Assembly (NCBI GenBank): GCA_014138645.1
Contig: JACJIB010000011.1
Coordinates: 1 to 64,000 of the forward strand
Reading direction: 5' to 3'
Origin: Methylorubrum thiocyanatum
GTDB taxonomy: Bacteria; Pseudomonadota; Alphaproteobacteria; Rhizobiales; Beijerinckiaceae
DNA: 64,000 bases
Under the pieces are notes generated by a model, which did not search any database, had not been told where the DNA came from, and saw nothing but the letters and a program-made list of their open reading frames with translations. Positions 1 to 7,715 of this stretch are shown piece by piece (the first letter of the stretch is position 1; each line of letters begins with the position of its first letter). The translations under genes were made by a program, and so were the position numbers.

Positions 1-67
1 GTGGCGCCCGATCCGCGAGGGCCGCTATTCCGGCGAGCGCCTCGGCCTCGCGCAAAAGAGCGCGTGA
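1..67 (+). CDS. rfbB: dTDP-glucose 4,6-dehydratase, C-terminal end only (partial)
   Basis: Codons read from base 2 give a short C-terminal peptide containing YSGERLGL and stop at TGA 65-67. An ending of the ERLGL type is common in RmlB/RfbB proteins, and the gene lies directly before rfbD and rfbA, so this is most likely the 3' end of rfbB. Only about 21 residues are visible. The stop overlaps a GTG (64-66) in the rfbD frame, indicating translational coupling. RfbB converts dTDP-glucose to dTDP-4-keto-6-deoxyglucose. Confidence 0.6.
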   Translation, partial: WRPIREGRYSGERLGLAQKSA

Positions 68-72
68 GCCTG

Positions 73-963
73 ATGGATATCCTGATCCTCGGCGGCGCCG
101 GGCAGGTCGGCACGGAGCTTCAGGCCTTCCCCTGGCCCGAAGGCGTGCGGGTGCACGCGCCCGACCGCCAGAGCCTCGACATCACCGACGAGGCGGCCGT
201 CGCCGCCGCACTTGACGCCCGTCGCTACGCGGCGGTGATCAACTCGGCCGCCTACACTGCGGTGGACCGGGCCGAGAGTGAGGTCGCGGCGGCGTGGCGG
301 CTCAACGCGCTGGCCCCGGCGATCCTCGCCGCCGAGACGCGCAAGCGGACCATCCCCCTCGTCCACGTCTCGACCGACTACGTGTTCGACGGCTCGGGCG
401 AGTGCTTCTACGCCCCCGATGCGCCGGTGAACCCGCAAAGCGTCTACGGCGCCAGCAAGGCGGCGGGCGAGATGGCGGTGCGCAGCGCCAACCCGCGCCA
501 CGTCATCGTCCGCACCGCCTGGGTGGTGAGCCCGCACCGGGGCAATTTCGTCAAGACGATGCTGCGGTTGGCAAACGAGCGGGAGCGGCTCACCGTGGTG
601 GACGACCAGCACGGCTGCCCGACCTCGGCCGCCGACCTCGCGGGCGCGCTTGCCGCCATCGCCCTGCGGATGGCGGGTGACGAGGCGGCGCCGACCGGCA
701 CCGTCCACTGCGTCAACGACGGCGCGACCACGTGGTGCGACTTCGCCCGCGCCATCGTCGCGGGCGCGGCCCGGCGCGGCGGGCGCAGCGTTCCGGTCGA
801 GGGCATCCCAACGTCGGCCTACCCGACGCCGGCCCGGCGCCCGGCCAATTCCCGCCTCTCGACCCAGAGCCTGACCGACGCCTACGGCCTCGCGCCGCGC
901 GGCTGGGAGGCGGCGCTCGACGACATCCTCGACCGGCTGGTCGGGCCGGTCCGCTCCCACTGA
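73..963 (+). CDS. rfbD: dTDP-4-dehydrorhamnose reductase
   Basis: This enzyme makes the last reduction of dTDP-L-rhamnose synthesis, NAD(P)H-dependent, in the cytoplasm. The 296-aa product has an N-terminal Rossmann motif (GGAGQVG, about residues 8-14), the STDYVFDG segment (about 100-107) and the SDR catalytic pair in YGASK (Tyr125, Lys129). Length is normal for RmlD. I chose the ATG at 73 because the Rossmann strand starts right after it, as in the family. The GTG at 64, overlapping the rfbB stop, is an alternative. The open frame back to base 1 is only rfbB read out of frame. The product supplies rhamnose for surface polysaccharide; rfbA follows after 16 nt. Confidence 0.95.
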   Translation: MDILILGGAGQVGTELQAFPWPEGVRVHAPDRQSLDITDEAAVAAALDARRYAAVINSAAYTAVDRAESEVAAAWRLNALAPAILAAETRKRTIPLVHVSTDYVFDGSGECFYAPDAPVNPQSVYGASKAAGEMAVRSANPRHVIVRTAWVVSPHRGNFVKTMLRLANERERLTVVDDQHGCPTSAADLAGALAAIALRMAGDEAAPTGTVHCVNDGATTWCDFARAIVAGAARRGGRSVPVEGIPTSAYPTPARRPANSRLSTQSLTDAYGLAPRGWEAALDDILDRLVGPVRSH

Positions 964-979
964 TCAGGACGTGTTTGCC

Positions 980-1870
980 ATGAAGGGCATCGTGCTCGCC
1001 GGCGGCTCCGGCACAAGGCTGCACCCGGCCACGCTCGCGATCAACAAGCAGCTGCTGCCGGTCTACGACAAGCCGATGATCTACTATCCGATCTCGGTGC
1101 TGATGCTGGCGGGCATCCGCGAGATCCTGATCATCTCGAGCCCGGAGCATCTCGGCAACTACCAGCGCCTGCTCGGCACCGGCGAGCAGTTCGGCCTGAC
1201 CTTCTCCTACGCGGTGCAGCCGCGCCCCGAGGGTCTGGCCCAGGCCTTCCTCATCGGCCGCGACTTCGTCGGCGCCGACGACGTGGCGCTGGTGCTGGGC
1301 GACAACCTGTTCTTCGGCAACGGCATGAGCGAACTGCTCGCCAGGGCACGCGCCCGCACGAGCGGGGCGACGGTGTTCGCCTACCACGTCGATCATCCCG
1401 AGGCCTACGGCGTCGTCACCCTCGACGAGGCCGGCCGCCCGCTGCGGCTGGTGGAGAAGCCGAAGACGCCGGAGAGCCCCTGGGCGGTGACGGGGCTGTA
1501 CTTCTACGACAATCAGGTGCTCGACATCGCCGCCGCCGTGACGCCCTCCGACCGGGGCGAACTCGAGATCACGAGCGTCAACCAAGCCTATCTCGAGCGC
1601 GGCGAGCTTCATGTCGAGCGGATGAGCCGCGGCTACGCGTGGCTCGATACCGGCACGCATGACAGCCTCTTGGAAGCCGCCGAGTTCGTGCGGGTGCTGC
1701 AGCACCGGCAGGGGCTCCAGGTCGCCTGCCTGGAGGAGATCGCCTACCTTCAGGGCTTCATCGGCCGCGCGCAGTTGCAGGCGCGCGGCGAGCTATTCGC
1801 CAAGACCCATTACGGCCAGAACCTGCTGCGGCTCGCCCGCGAAGGCCGCCGGCCCGATCAGGACTTCTAA
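980..1870 (+). CDS. rfbA: Glucose-1-phosphate thymidylyltransferase
   Basis: This enzyme joins glucose-1-phosphate and dTTP to give dTDP-glucose, the entry step of dTDP-rhamnose synthesis. The 296-aa protein opens with KGIVLAGG and the nucleotide-binding signature GGSGTRL (residues 8-14), followed by the KQLLPVYDKPMIYYP block and the sugar-binding VEKPK segment. Length and motifs match RmlA over the whole chain. ATG 980 is preferred over the in-frame GTG at 971: an AGGA (966-969) precedes it at 10 nt and the family begins with MKGI. It is the last gene of the rhamnose operon; the next gene converges on it with a 24-nt gap. Confidence 0.96.
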   Translation: MKGIVLAGGSGTRLHPATLAINKQLLPVYDKPMIYYPISVLMLAGIREILIISSPEHLGNYQRLLGTGEQFGLTFSYAVQPRPEGLAQAFLIGRDFVGADDVALVLGDNLFFGNGMSELLARARARTSGATVFAYHVDHPEAYGVVTLDEAGRPLRLVEKPKTPESPWAVTGLYFYDNQVLDIAAAVTPSDRGELEITSVNQAYLERGELHVERMSRGYAWLDTGTHDSLLEAAEFVRVLQHRQGLQVACLEEIAYLQGFIGRAQLQARGELFAKTHYGQNLLRLAREGRRPDQDF

Positions 1871-1894
1871 CGGACGAACCCTGGCCCGCGCCGG

Positions 1895-2554
1895 TCAGCG
1901 CTCGCCCTGAAGCAGGACGGCGCCGGTATAGGTCTCGGCGACCTCGCAGAACGGCACGCCGCCGGCTGTGAGCACCGCCTCGACCGAGAACAGCGGCTCG
2001 GCCGGTCCCGGCATTCCGGCCCGCTCGGGCCGCCACAGCATCGTCAGCGACCGGTTGCGCCGGCTCGGATCGAGCGGGCGCACGACACGGCCGAAGGGCG
2101 CCTGCGTGCCGTCGAGCGCCGCGTTCATCGCGGGCGTCAGGCGGCTCGGGACGTACCAGTTGTCGGCTTCCGACAGGACGTGGGTGCCGCAGGTCAGCCG
2201 CACCCGGCGATATCGCACGGGCTCGTCCGGCCCCACGGCCAGCCGCTCGCGCCGCGCCGCGCCGGGGGGCTTGTCCGGGCCGGGGACGCGCACGGCGACG
2301 ATCCGCGGATCGGGGCTGAGCCCGCGTTCGGCGCACCACGCTTCGAGGACGGCGGTGGCGCTCGGCGCGGCCAGCAGCCGGGCGCTCAGCGTTTCGATCA
2401 AGGCGCGCGCCTCGGACCCATCCTGCGCCTCCCGGCTCGTATCGGCGGCCGCATCAGCGGCTTGCGCCCGCGCGGTGCCGGAATCGGCCGGCGGCACCGC
2501 CGCGCCGAGCGCCGCGAGCCCCATCGTCAGCATCCGTGTGGCTGTCGGCTCCAT
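1895..2554 (-). CDS. Exported protein with a chorismate-lyase (UbiC)-like fold
   Basis: The 219-aa product has a hydrophobic N-terminus ending near AQA, like a signal peptide. Its middle (VLSEADNWYVPSRL, then APFGRVV) matches the pattern of UbiC-type chorismate lyases, where an arginine strand, a VP segment and a PLGR-like turn follow each other. The end (GVPFCEVAETYTGAVL) resembles the UbiC C-terminal strand. An exported UbiC-fold protein is unlikely to act in ubiquinone synthesis, so the substrate is unknown. It is the last gene of the minus-strand operon, 58 nt after the HlyD-type adaptor. ATG 2554 avoids overlap with that gene; a second in-frame ATG at 2533 would also keep the signal peptide. 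No clear Shine-Dalgarno was seen. Confidence 0.6.
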   Translation of the reverse strand: MEPTATRMLTMGLAALGAAVPPADSGTARAQAADAAADTSREAQDGSEARALIETLSARLLAAPSATAVLEAWCAERGLSPDPRIVAVRVPGPDKPPGAARRERLAVGPDEPVRYRRVRLTCGTHVLSEADNWYVPSRLTPAMNAALDGTQAPFGRVVRPLDPSRRNRSLTMLWRPERAGMPGPAEPLFSVEAVLTAGGVPFCEVAETYTGAVLLQGER

Positions 2555-2612
2555 CGTGCAGCGCAATACGTCGCCGGCCCGGAAAGGTCCATCGCGGACC
2601 GGGAATGGTCCC

Positions 2613-3494
2613 CTACTTGGCGTCGGGCGGCACGGCGGTCGCGAGCGGGCCGGCGGGGGCAAGCGGGAAGGCGACCTTGCAGCGCTGCCCGCCCGGCAGC
2701 TTGAAATCCGGGTTCGGCAATTCGAGGCGCACGCCGAAGGTGCCGCTCGCCGCGTCGAACACCTGATCGACCACGCTGACCTTCGCCGCGTAGGCGCCGC
2801 CGATCGGCTGGTCGAGTTCGACGGTCGCGGTCATGCCGAGCGCGATTTCCTTCCAGCGCGCGACCGGCAGATAGGCCTCGACGTAGAGCGGATCGAGCTG
2901 AACCAGGGTGAAGATCGCGCTGTCCTGGCGCACGAACTCGCCCGCCGACATCAACCGCTCGGTGACGATGCCGCGGATCGGGCTGCGGATCATCCGCAGT
3001 TCGAGCTGCGCCTCAGCGCGCTGAAGCTCGATGCCGTTGAGCTTGTGCTTCAGGATCTCGGTCTGGAGGTCGCGCCGGCCGATCTCGTAATCGGCCTCGA
3101 CCTGATCGAGCTTCTCCTGGGTGACGATGCCCTTCGAGAGCTGGTTCTGGCGGTCGAGGCGCCGCTTGTAGAGTTCGACGCGGGTCTGCTGCGCCTCGAT
3201 GCCGGCCCGCGATTCCGACTGCGCCCGCGACAGGGCGACGTTGGCCTCCTCCACGCTCGAATCGAGCCGGGCGATGATGTCGCCGGCATTCACCGTGGCG
3301 CCGCGATTGACCGGAACGCTCTTGAGGATGCCGAGGGTGGCGGAGCCGATCTTCAGCTTCTGCGCCGGCTCGACGACGCAATCGACGCGGGCCTCGAGGC
3401 GGGCCTCCTGGGCCTGCGCCGCGGTGGCGGTGAGGCAGAGGGCCGCAAGGGCCGCACGGATCCCGGCTCGTCGCGTTCCGGCCTGAAGCGTCAT
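2613..3494 (-). CDS. Periplasmic adaptor (HlyD / membrane fusion protein family)
   Basis: A 293-aa protein with a clear signal peptide (about residues 1-24, ending ATAAQA) and no later membrane segment, so it is probably periplasmic. The order is that of a membrane fusion protein: a lipoyl-like half (LKSVPVNRGATVNAGDIIARLD), a long helical hairpin (about 75-155), the second lipoyl half (IRSPIRGIVTERLMSAGEFV) and a beta-barrel ending in LPGGQRCKVAF. Such proteins bridge inner-membrane and outer-membrane export parts. No RND pump, ABC transporter or TolC gene lies beside it. Instead it sits 12 nt after a SecA-like gene, suggesting it serves that machine. AAGGA lies 9 nt before ATG 3494; a TTG at 3503 is the alternative. 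Confidence 0.88.
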   Translation of the reverse strand: MTLQAGTRRAGIRAALAALCLTATAAQAQEARLEARVDCVVEPAQKLKIGSATLGILKSVPVNRGATVNAGDIIARLDSSVEEANVALSRAQSESRAGIEAQQTRVELYKRRLDRQNQLSKGIVTQEKLDQVEADYEIGRRDLQTEILKHKLNGIELQRAEAQLELRMIRSPIRGIVTERLMSAGEFVRQDSAIFTLVQLDPLYVEAYLPVARWKEIALGMTATVELDQPIGGAYAAKVSVVDQVFDAASGTFGVRLELPNPDFKLPGGQRCKVAFPLAPAGPLATAVPPDAK

Positions 3495-3506
3495 TGCGAA
3501 CAATCC

Positions 3507-5564
3507 TTACTCAGCGTGGCCGGCAAAAGCCAAAATGCGGTCCTGCATCTGGTCGGAATGCAGGAGGTCGGCGCGCATGCGCCCGTGCAGGTGTTCGGTG
3601 CGCCGTTGCGCGTGGCGCAGCAGGCGGCGGCCGAAGGCTTGGCCGTGCTTCGGGCCGAGCAGCACCATGATGCGCCGGGCGAGCCCGCGGCCGATGAGCC
3701 CGCTCTCCATCAGCGGATCATCGAGGGAGAGGATCGCCTGGAAGCAGCCCGGCTCACCCTGGCGGCCGCTGCGGCCGGCGAGCTGGTCGTCGATGCGCCG
3801 CGCATCCTGCCGCTCGACCATGATGACGTGCAGGCCGCCGCGTTCGGCAATGCCGGGGCCGAGCTTGATGTCGGTGCCGCGCCCGGCCATGTTCGTCGCC
3901 ACCGTGATGCGGCCGTGCTGCCCGGCTTGCCCGACGATGGCGGCCTCCTGGCCGTCCTGGGCCGCGCTCAGCACCGTGTGCGGCAGGCCGGCTTCGGTGA
4001 GATAGGCGCTCGCCCGCGCGGAGGCGCCGACCGATCGGGTGCCGACGAGGACGGGGCAGCCGCGCGCGTGCAGTTCGGCGATGCGCGCCGTCACCCGCCG
4101 CCACTTCGCCGCCTCGTCCGGCAGCACCTCGTCGGGGAGGTGGCGCCGCTGCACCGGCCGATGCGTCGGGATGCGCACAACCGGCAGGCGGTAGACGGTC
4201 CAGAACTCGGCGGCGACGCCGCGAGTCGTGCCGGTCATGCCCGAGAGCCGGGGATAGCGGCGGAAGAAGCGCTGATAGGTCATCCGCGCCAGCGTCGAGC
4301 GGGCGCCCGACAGGTCGCAGCCCTCCTTGTGCTCGACCATCTGGTGCAGGCCGTCGCTCCAGCTCCGGTCCGGCATCACCCGGCCCGTATTGGCATCGAC
4401 GATCACCACCTTGCCGTCGCGCAGGATGTAGTGCTCGTCGCGGTGGAACAGGTGCAGCGCCGAGAGCGCCTGACGCACCAGTCCCTCGCGGGTGACGCGC
4501 CCGCGCCAGGCGGAATCCTGGCCGGGGGCCTCGCTCTCGGCCAAGTCGGCGATCCGCTCGCGGCCGGGATCGGTGAGGACGATCCGGTGCTCGGCCGCCT
4601 CGATCCGATAGTCTTCGGGGCTCGACAGCGCGCCTGCGATCTCCATGGCGCGGGCGAGCACCTCGGTGCCGAATTGCGAGCCGGCCGGGGCCGAGATGAT
4701 GAGCGGCGTGCGCGCCTCGTCGATCAGCACGCTGTCGGCCTCGTCGACGATGGCGAAGTGCAGGCCGCGCAGGCGGAGCTGCGCGAGGCGGCTCGCGCGC
4801 GCGTGCATGTTCTCGAGCTTCAGCCGCACGTCGCTGGCGCGCTGGCCCAGAGCGATGCGGTCGCGCAGATAGTCGAAGGCGAGATCCTTGTTGGTGCAGT
4901 AGGTGATGTGGCAGGCATAGGCCTGCGCCCGCTCCGGCTGCTCCTGCTTCTCCTTGATCACGCCGACGGTGAGCCCGAGGGCGGCGTAGAGGGGGCGCAT
5001 CTCCTCGGCGTCGCGCTCGGCGAGGTAGTCGTTGACGGTGACGACGTGAACGGACAGGCCGGCCAGAGCCGCCGCGCCCGCGGCCAGCGTCGCCGTCAGC
5101 GTCTTACCCTCGCCTGTGGCCATCTGGGCGATGCGGCCGTCGAGGAGGGCGGCGGCGCCCATCATCTGCACGCCGTAATGGCGCTGGCCCTTCACCCGGC
5201 CCGACATCTCGCGGATCAGGGCGAAGGCCTCGGCGATGTCGGCATCGCGAAAGGTTTTTCGCGCCCGCAGGGCCGCGGTGATCGCCTGGATGCGGAGATG
5301 CAGCGCCGCCTCGGAGAGTGCCGCGATCTCCTCGGACCGTGCCAGGGCGTTGCGGGCGATCCGCGCGTAGCGGCGCGCGGCCCAGCCGGCGAGTCCGACC
5401 CGGACGCGGCCGACGACCTTCGCTGCGGCCTGATCGAGGCGGCTCGCCTTGAGCGGCTTGCGCTCGGAATAGGCGCGGACCGGCGGCAGGCGGAAGGCGG
5501 CCCCGGTGGGGGCGAGATCCCCTGCGGGTGCCAGACCGGAGGCAAGGGCGAGGGGATCAGACAC
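3507..5564 (-). CDS. SecA-like ATPase lacking the C-terminal part of SecA
   Basis: A 685-aa relative of the SecA motor. Visible motifs are Walker A MATGEGKT (148-155), TVNDYLAERD (176-185), DEAD-type VDEADSVLIDEARTPL (273-288), SDGLHQMVEHKEG (403-415), SGMTGT (441-446), TNMAGRGTDIKL (557-568) and the arginine-finger region QLAGRSGRQGEPG (594-606). Both ATPase domains and a substrate cross-linking domain are present. After about residue 620 only 65 residues remain, so the scaffold/wing region with the two-helix finger and the C-terminal zinc-binding tail are missing; housekeeping SecA is roughly 850-900 aa. It is therefore a dedicated paralogue, not the cell's main SecA. The GTG start overlaps the end of the M50 gene by 8 nt, so the two are coupled. 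A role driving export of the giant LEPR-XLL protein is inference. Confidence 0.9.
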   Translation of the reverse strand: MSDPLALASGLAPAGDLAPTGAAFRLPPVRAYSERKPLKASRLDQAAAKVVGRVRVGLAGWAARRYARIARNALARSEEIAALSEAALHLRIQAITAALRARKTFRDADIAEAFALIREMSGRVKGQRHYGVQMMGAAALLDGRIAQMATGEGKTLTATLAAGAAALAGLSVHVVTVNDYLAERDAEEMRPLYAALGLTVGVIKEKQEQPERAQAYACHITYCTNKDLAFDYLRDRIALGQRASDVRLKLENMHARASRLAQLRLRGLHFAIVDEADSVLIDEARTPLIISAPAGSQFGTEVLARAMEIAGALSSPEDYRIEAAEHRIVLTDPGRERIADLAESEAPGQDSAWRGRVTREGLVRQALSALHLFHRDEHYILRDGKVVIVDANTGRVMPDRSWSDGLHQMVEHKEGCDLSGARSTLARMTYQRFFRRYPRLSGMTGTTRGVAAEFWTVYRLPVVRIPTHRPVQRRHLPDEVLPDEAAKWRRVTARIAELHARGCPVLVGTRSVGASARASAYLTEAGLPHTVLSAAQDGQEAAIVGQAGQHGRITVATNMAGRGTDIKLGPGIAERGGLHVIMVERQDARRIDDQLAGRSGRQGEPGCFQAILSLDDPLMESGLIGRGLARRIMVLLGPKHGQAFGRRLLRHAQRRTEHLHGRMRADLLHSDQMQDRILAFAGHAE

Positions 5565-7704
5565 GGAACTGACTCAGGAACACTTGGCGCAGGCTGCGCA
5601 GCGCCCGCCACGCGATCGGCTCCGCCCCGTGATCGAACCGGACATAGACCCGCTCGCCGAGCACGTTGAAGGGCAGGCCGCCGGCAAGCTGCACGTCGAA
5701 GACGAAGATGCTCTGGAGCGCCACCGGCTTCTGCGGGTTGCTGGCATCGACCGCGATGGTGCCGCCGCCCTGCGTCGCGAGGGCGAGGCTCGGGATCTCC
5801 TGCTGCGCGCCCGGCACTTCCCGCAGGATCGATCCGGCGCGCACCGCCTCGGGCCGCTCGGCGAGCCGCGCGGCGACGCCCTGCGTGCGGCTGCGGATCA
5901 GGTCCACATCGGTCTGCGGCACCACCACCCGCACCACGGGATCGTCGGCGGTGAGCACGTAGCCGATGCGCTCGCCCCGGCGCAGGTAGCGCCCCGGCAG
6001 ATCGACGGCGCCCGGCACGATCAGCCGGCCGCCTTGCGCCGCCCGCACGGTGAGGGCCGCCTGCCGCTCGCGGTAGACCCGCAGGATCTCCTGCGTGCTG
6101 CCGATCTGCTCCTGGAGGATCTGCGCCTGAACCCGGTCGCCGAGACGGGCGGCGTCGTAGCGCAGGCGCAGTTCGACGAGCTGCGCCTCCAGCACGGCGA
6201 CGCGACTGTCGAGGCTCGGATCCTCCAGCTTCGCAAGCGCCTCGCCGGCCTGCGCGTCGCGGCCGGGCTCCACCAGCAGCGTGGTGAGAATGCCGTCGGT
6301 GCCGGTGCGGATCTGCGTGTCGTCGGGAGCCCAGACGACGCCCTGCGCCATGGTCGTGTAGGGCAGGGGGACCACGAACAGCAGCGCGAAGGCCGCCCCC
6401 GCCGCCGCGCTCGTGAGCAGGACCGCCCGGCCGCGGCGCCGGTGCAGCTTCGGATCGGTCAGGATGAACTTGAGGCCCTTCACCAGCGGCGAGACCACGG
6501 TGCCGAACAGCGCGAGGAGAGCCAGCAGCACGCCGAAGACGAAGTACTGCGTGGCGATGAAGCTCGCGATCGCGATCGAGACCGTGGTGCGGTAGACGAA
6601 GGCGGCCACCGCGTAGACGAACAGCCAGGGCCGCTCGCCGGCCGCCGTGACCGGACTCGTGGCGCCCTCGATTGTCAGCACATAGCGCTCGATCAGGTAG
6701 AAGACGTAGCGGTTGGCGCGCGAGCCGAGATTGGGGATCTCGATCAGGTCGGCGAAGATGTAGTAGCCGTCGAAGCGCAGGAGCGGATTGCCGTTGAACA
6801 GCAGCGTGGAGACGCTGCCGATCACCATCACGTTGAAGGCCGCCGCCCGCACGAGACCGGGCTCGGCCGTGGCCCAGACGATGGCGGCCAAGCCCGCCAG
6901 GAACAGCTCGACGAAGATGCCGGCCGCCGCCACCATCATCCGCTGCCACTTGCTGGGGAAGGCGGCCGAGGTCGAGGCGTCGACGTAGGGGGCGGGGAAC
7001 AGCACGAGCAGCATGACGCCGACCTCGTGCACCTCGCCGCCCCAGGCCTTGGCGGCGCAGGCGTGCCCCGCCTCGTGCAGGGCCTTGATGACGGGGTAGA
7101 GGGCCATCATCAGCGCGACGTTCTGCGCCGAGAGCATCTGGCCGGCGACGTCGCCGGTCAGCTCGCCCGCATGCAGGGCGGCCACGACGAGGCCGGTGAC
7201 CACGACGGCGAGCCAGACCGCGAAGCCCCAGATCGAGAAGAGCGGCCGGAAGAGCGGTGCGAGCCGGTCGAGGACCGGATCGGGATCGAACAGCGGGAAG
7301 CGCAGGGCCAGCGGGTTCTTGACCCGGGCGATCAGGGTGCGGCGCGCGGTGGATTCCGAGCGCTCGGCGAGTTCGGCGAGATCCGGCGGCAGGTCGCCCT
7401 GGAGCAGGTCCGAGCCGTGGAGCTGCGAAATCAGGCGGATCGTGTCGTCCTGGGTCGGCGGGTCGTCCTCGTTGCGCCGGGCGGCGGCCTCCCACACCTC
7501 CTGCAGGGTGCGGCGCCCGTCCATCAGGCAGAGGATCAAATTGGCGGCGGGCGAGAGGCGGTGGAAACGCCCGGTCTGGTGATCCTGCAGGACGTACCAG
7601 ACCTCACCGCGAAAACTCTGCCGGTGGATCTCGGCGTGGCGGCGCAGCCGCGGGCGCAGGGGCGCGACGCGGTACCACGATTGGCTGAACAGGGACTGGG
7701 ACAT
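5557..7704 (-). CDS. PqqD-like / M50 site-2 protease / HlyD fusion membrane protein
   Basis: A 715-aa inner-membrane protein in three parts. Residues 30-100 resemble a PqqD-like winged-helix region (YVLQDHQTGRFHRLSPAA, DGRRTLQEVW). Residues 155-430 hold several membrane helices with the M50 zinc motif HEAGH (210-214) and a second motif NGNPLLRFDGYY (304-315) containing the expected Asp ligand. Residues 435-715 are a HlyD-type adaptor with lipoyl-like halves and a helical hairpin. M50 proteases cut within the membrane, and PqqD-like domains usually bind a peptide leader. The fusion could recognise, process and hand over an exported protein, but the substrate is not shown. It lies between the GAF-HlyD gene (11-nt gap) and the SecA-like gene (8-nt overlap). 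Confidence 0.85.
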   Translation of the reverse strand: MSQSLFSQSWYRVAPLRPRLRRHAEIHRQSFRGEVWYVLQDHQTGRFHRLSPAANLILCLMDGRRTLQEVWEAAARRNEDDPPTQDDTIRLISQLHGSDLLQGDLPPDLAELAERSESTARRTLIARVKNPLALRFPLFDPDPVLDRLAPLFRPLFSIWGFAVWLAVVVTGLVVAALHAGELTGDVAGQMLSAQNVALMMALYPVIKALHEAGHACAAKAWGGEVHEVGVMLLVLFPAPYVDASTSAAFPSKWQRMMVAAAGIFVELFLAGLAAIVWATAEPGLVRAAAFNVMVIGSVSTLLFNGNPLLRFDGYYIFADLIEIPNLGSRANRYVFYLIERYVLTIEGATSPVTAAGERPWLFVYAVAAFVYRTTVSIAIASFIATQYFVFGVLLALLALFGTVVSPLVKGLKFILTDPKLHRRRGRAVLLTSAAAGAAFALLFVVPLPYTTMAQGVVWAPDDTQIRTGTDGILTTLLVEPGRDAQAGEALAKLEDPSLDSRVAVLEAQLVELRLRYDAARLGDRVQAQILQEQIGSTQEILRVYRERQAALTVRAAQGGRLIVPGAVDLPGRYLRRGERIGYVLTADDPVVRVVVPQTDVDLIRSRTQGVAARLAERPEAVRAGSILREVPGAQQEIPSLALATQGGGTIAVDASNPQKPVALQSIFVFDVQLAGGLPFNVLGERVYVRFDHGAEPIAWRALRSLRQVFLSQFRV

Positions 7705-7715
7705 GCCTCAATCCC

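Noticed and set aside
1..72. N-terminal extension of rfbD to base 1
   Set aside because: The extra residues are the rfbB end read in another frame, and the Rossmann fold begins at the ATG at 73.
2555..2662. 36-codon upstream extension of the UbiC-fold protein
   Set aside because: It would overlap the adaptor gene by 50 nt and place a Pro/Arg-rich tail before the signal peptide.
1968..5669. 1,233-codon plus-strand frame across the HlyD and SecA-like genes
   Set aside because: Its translation is compositionally odd and lacks domains, while the minus-strand frames encode complete known families.
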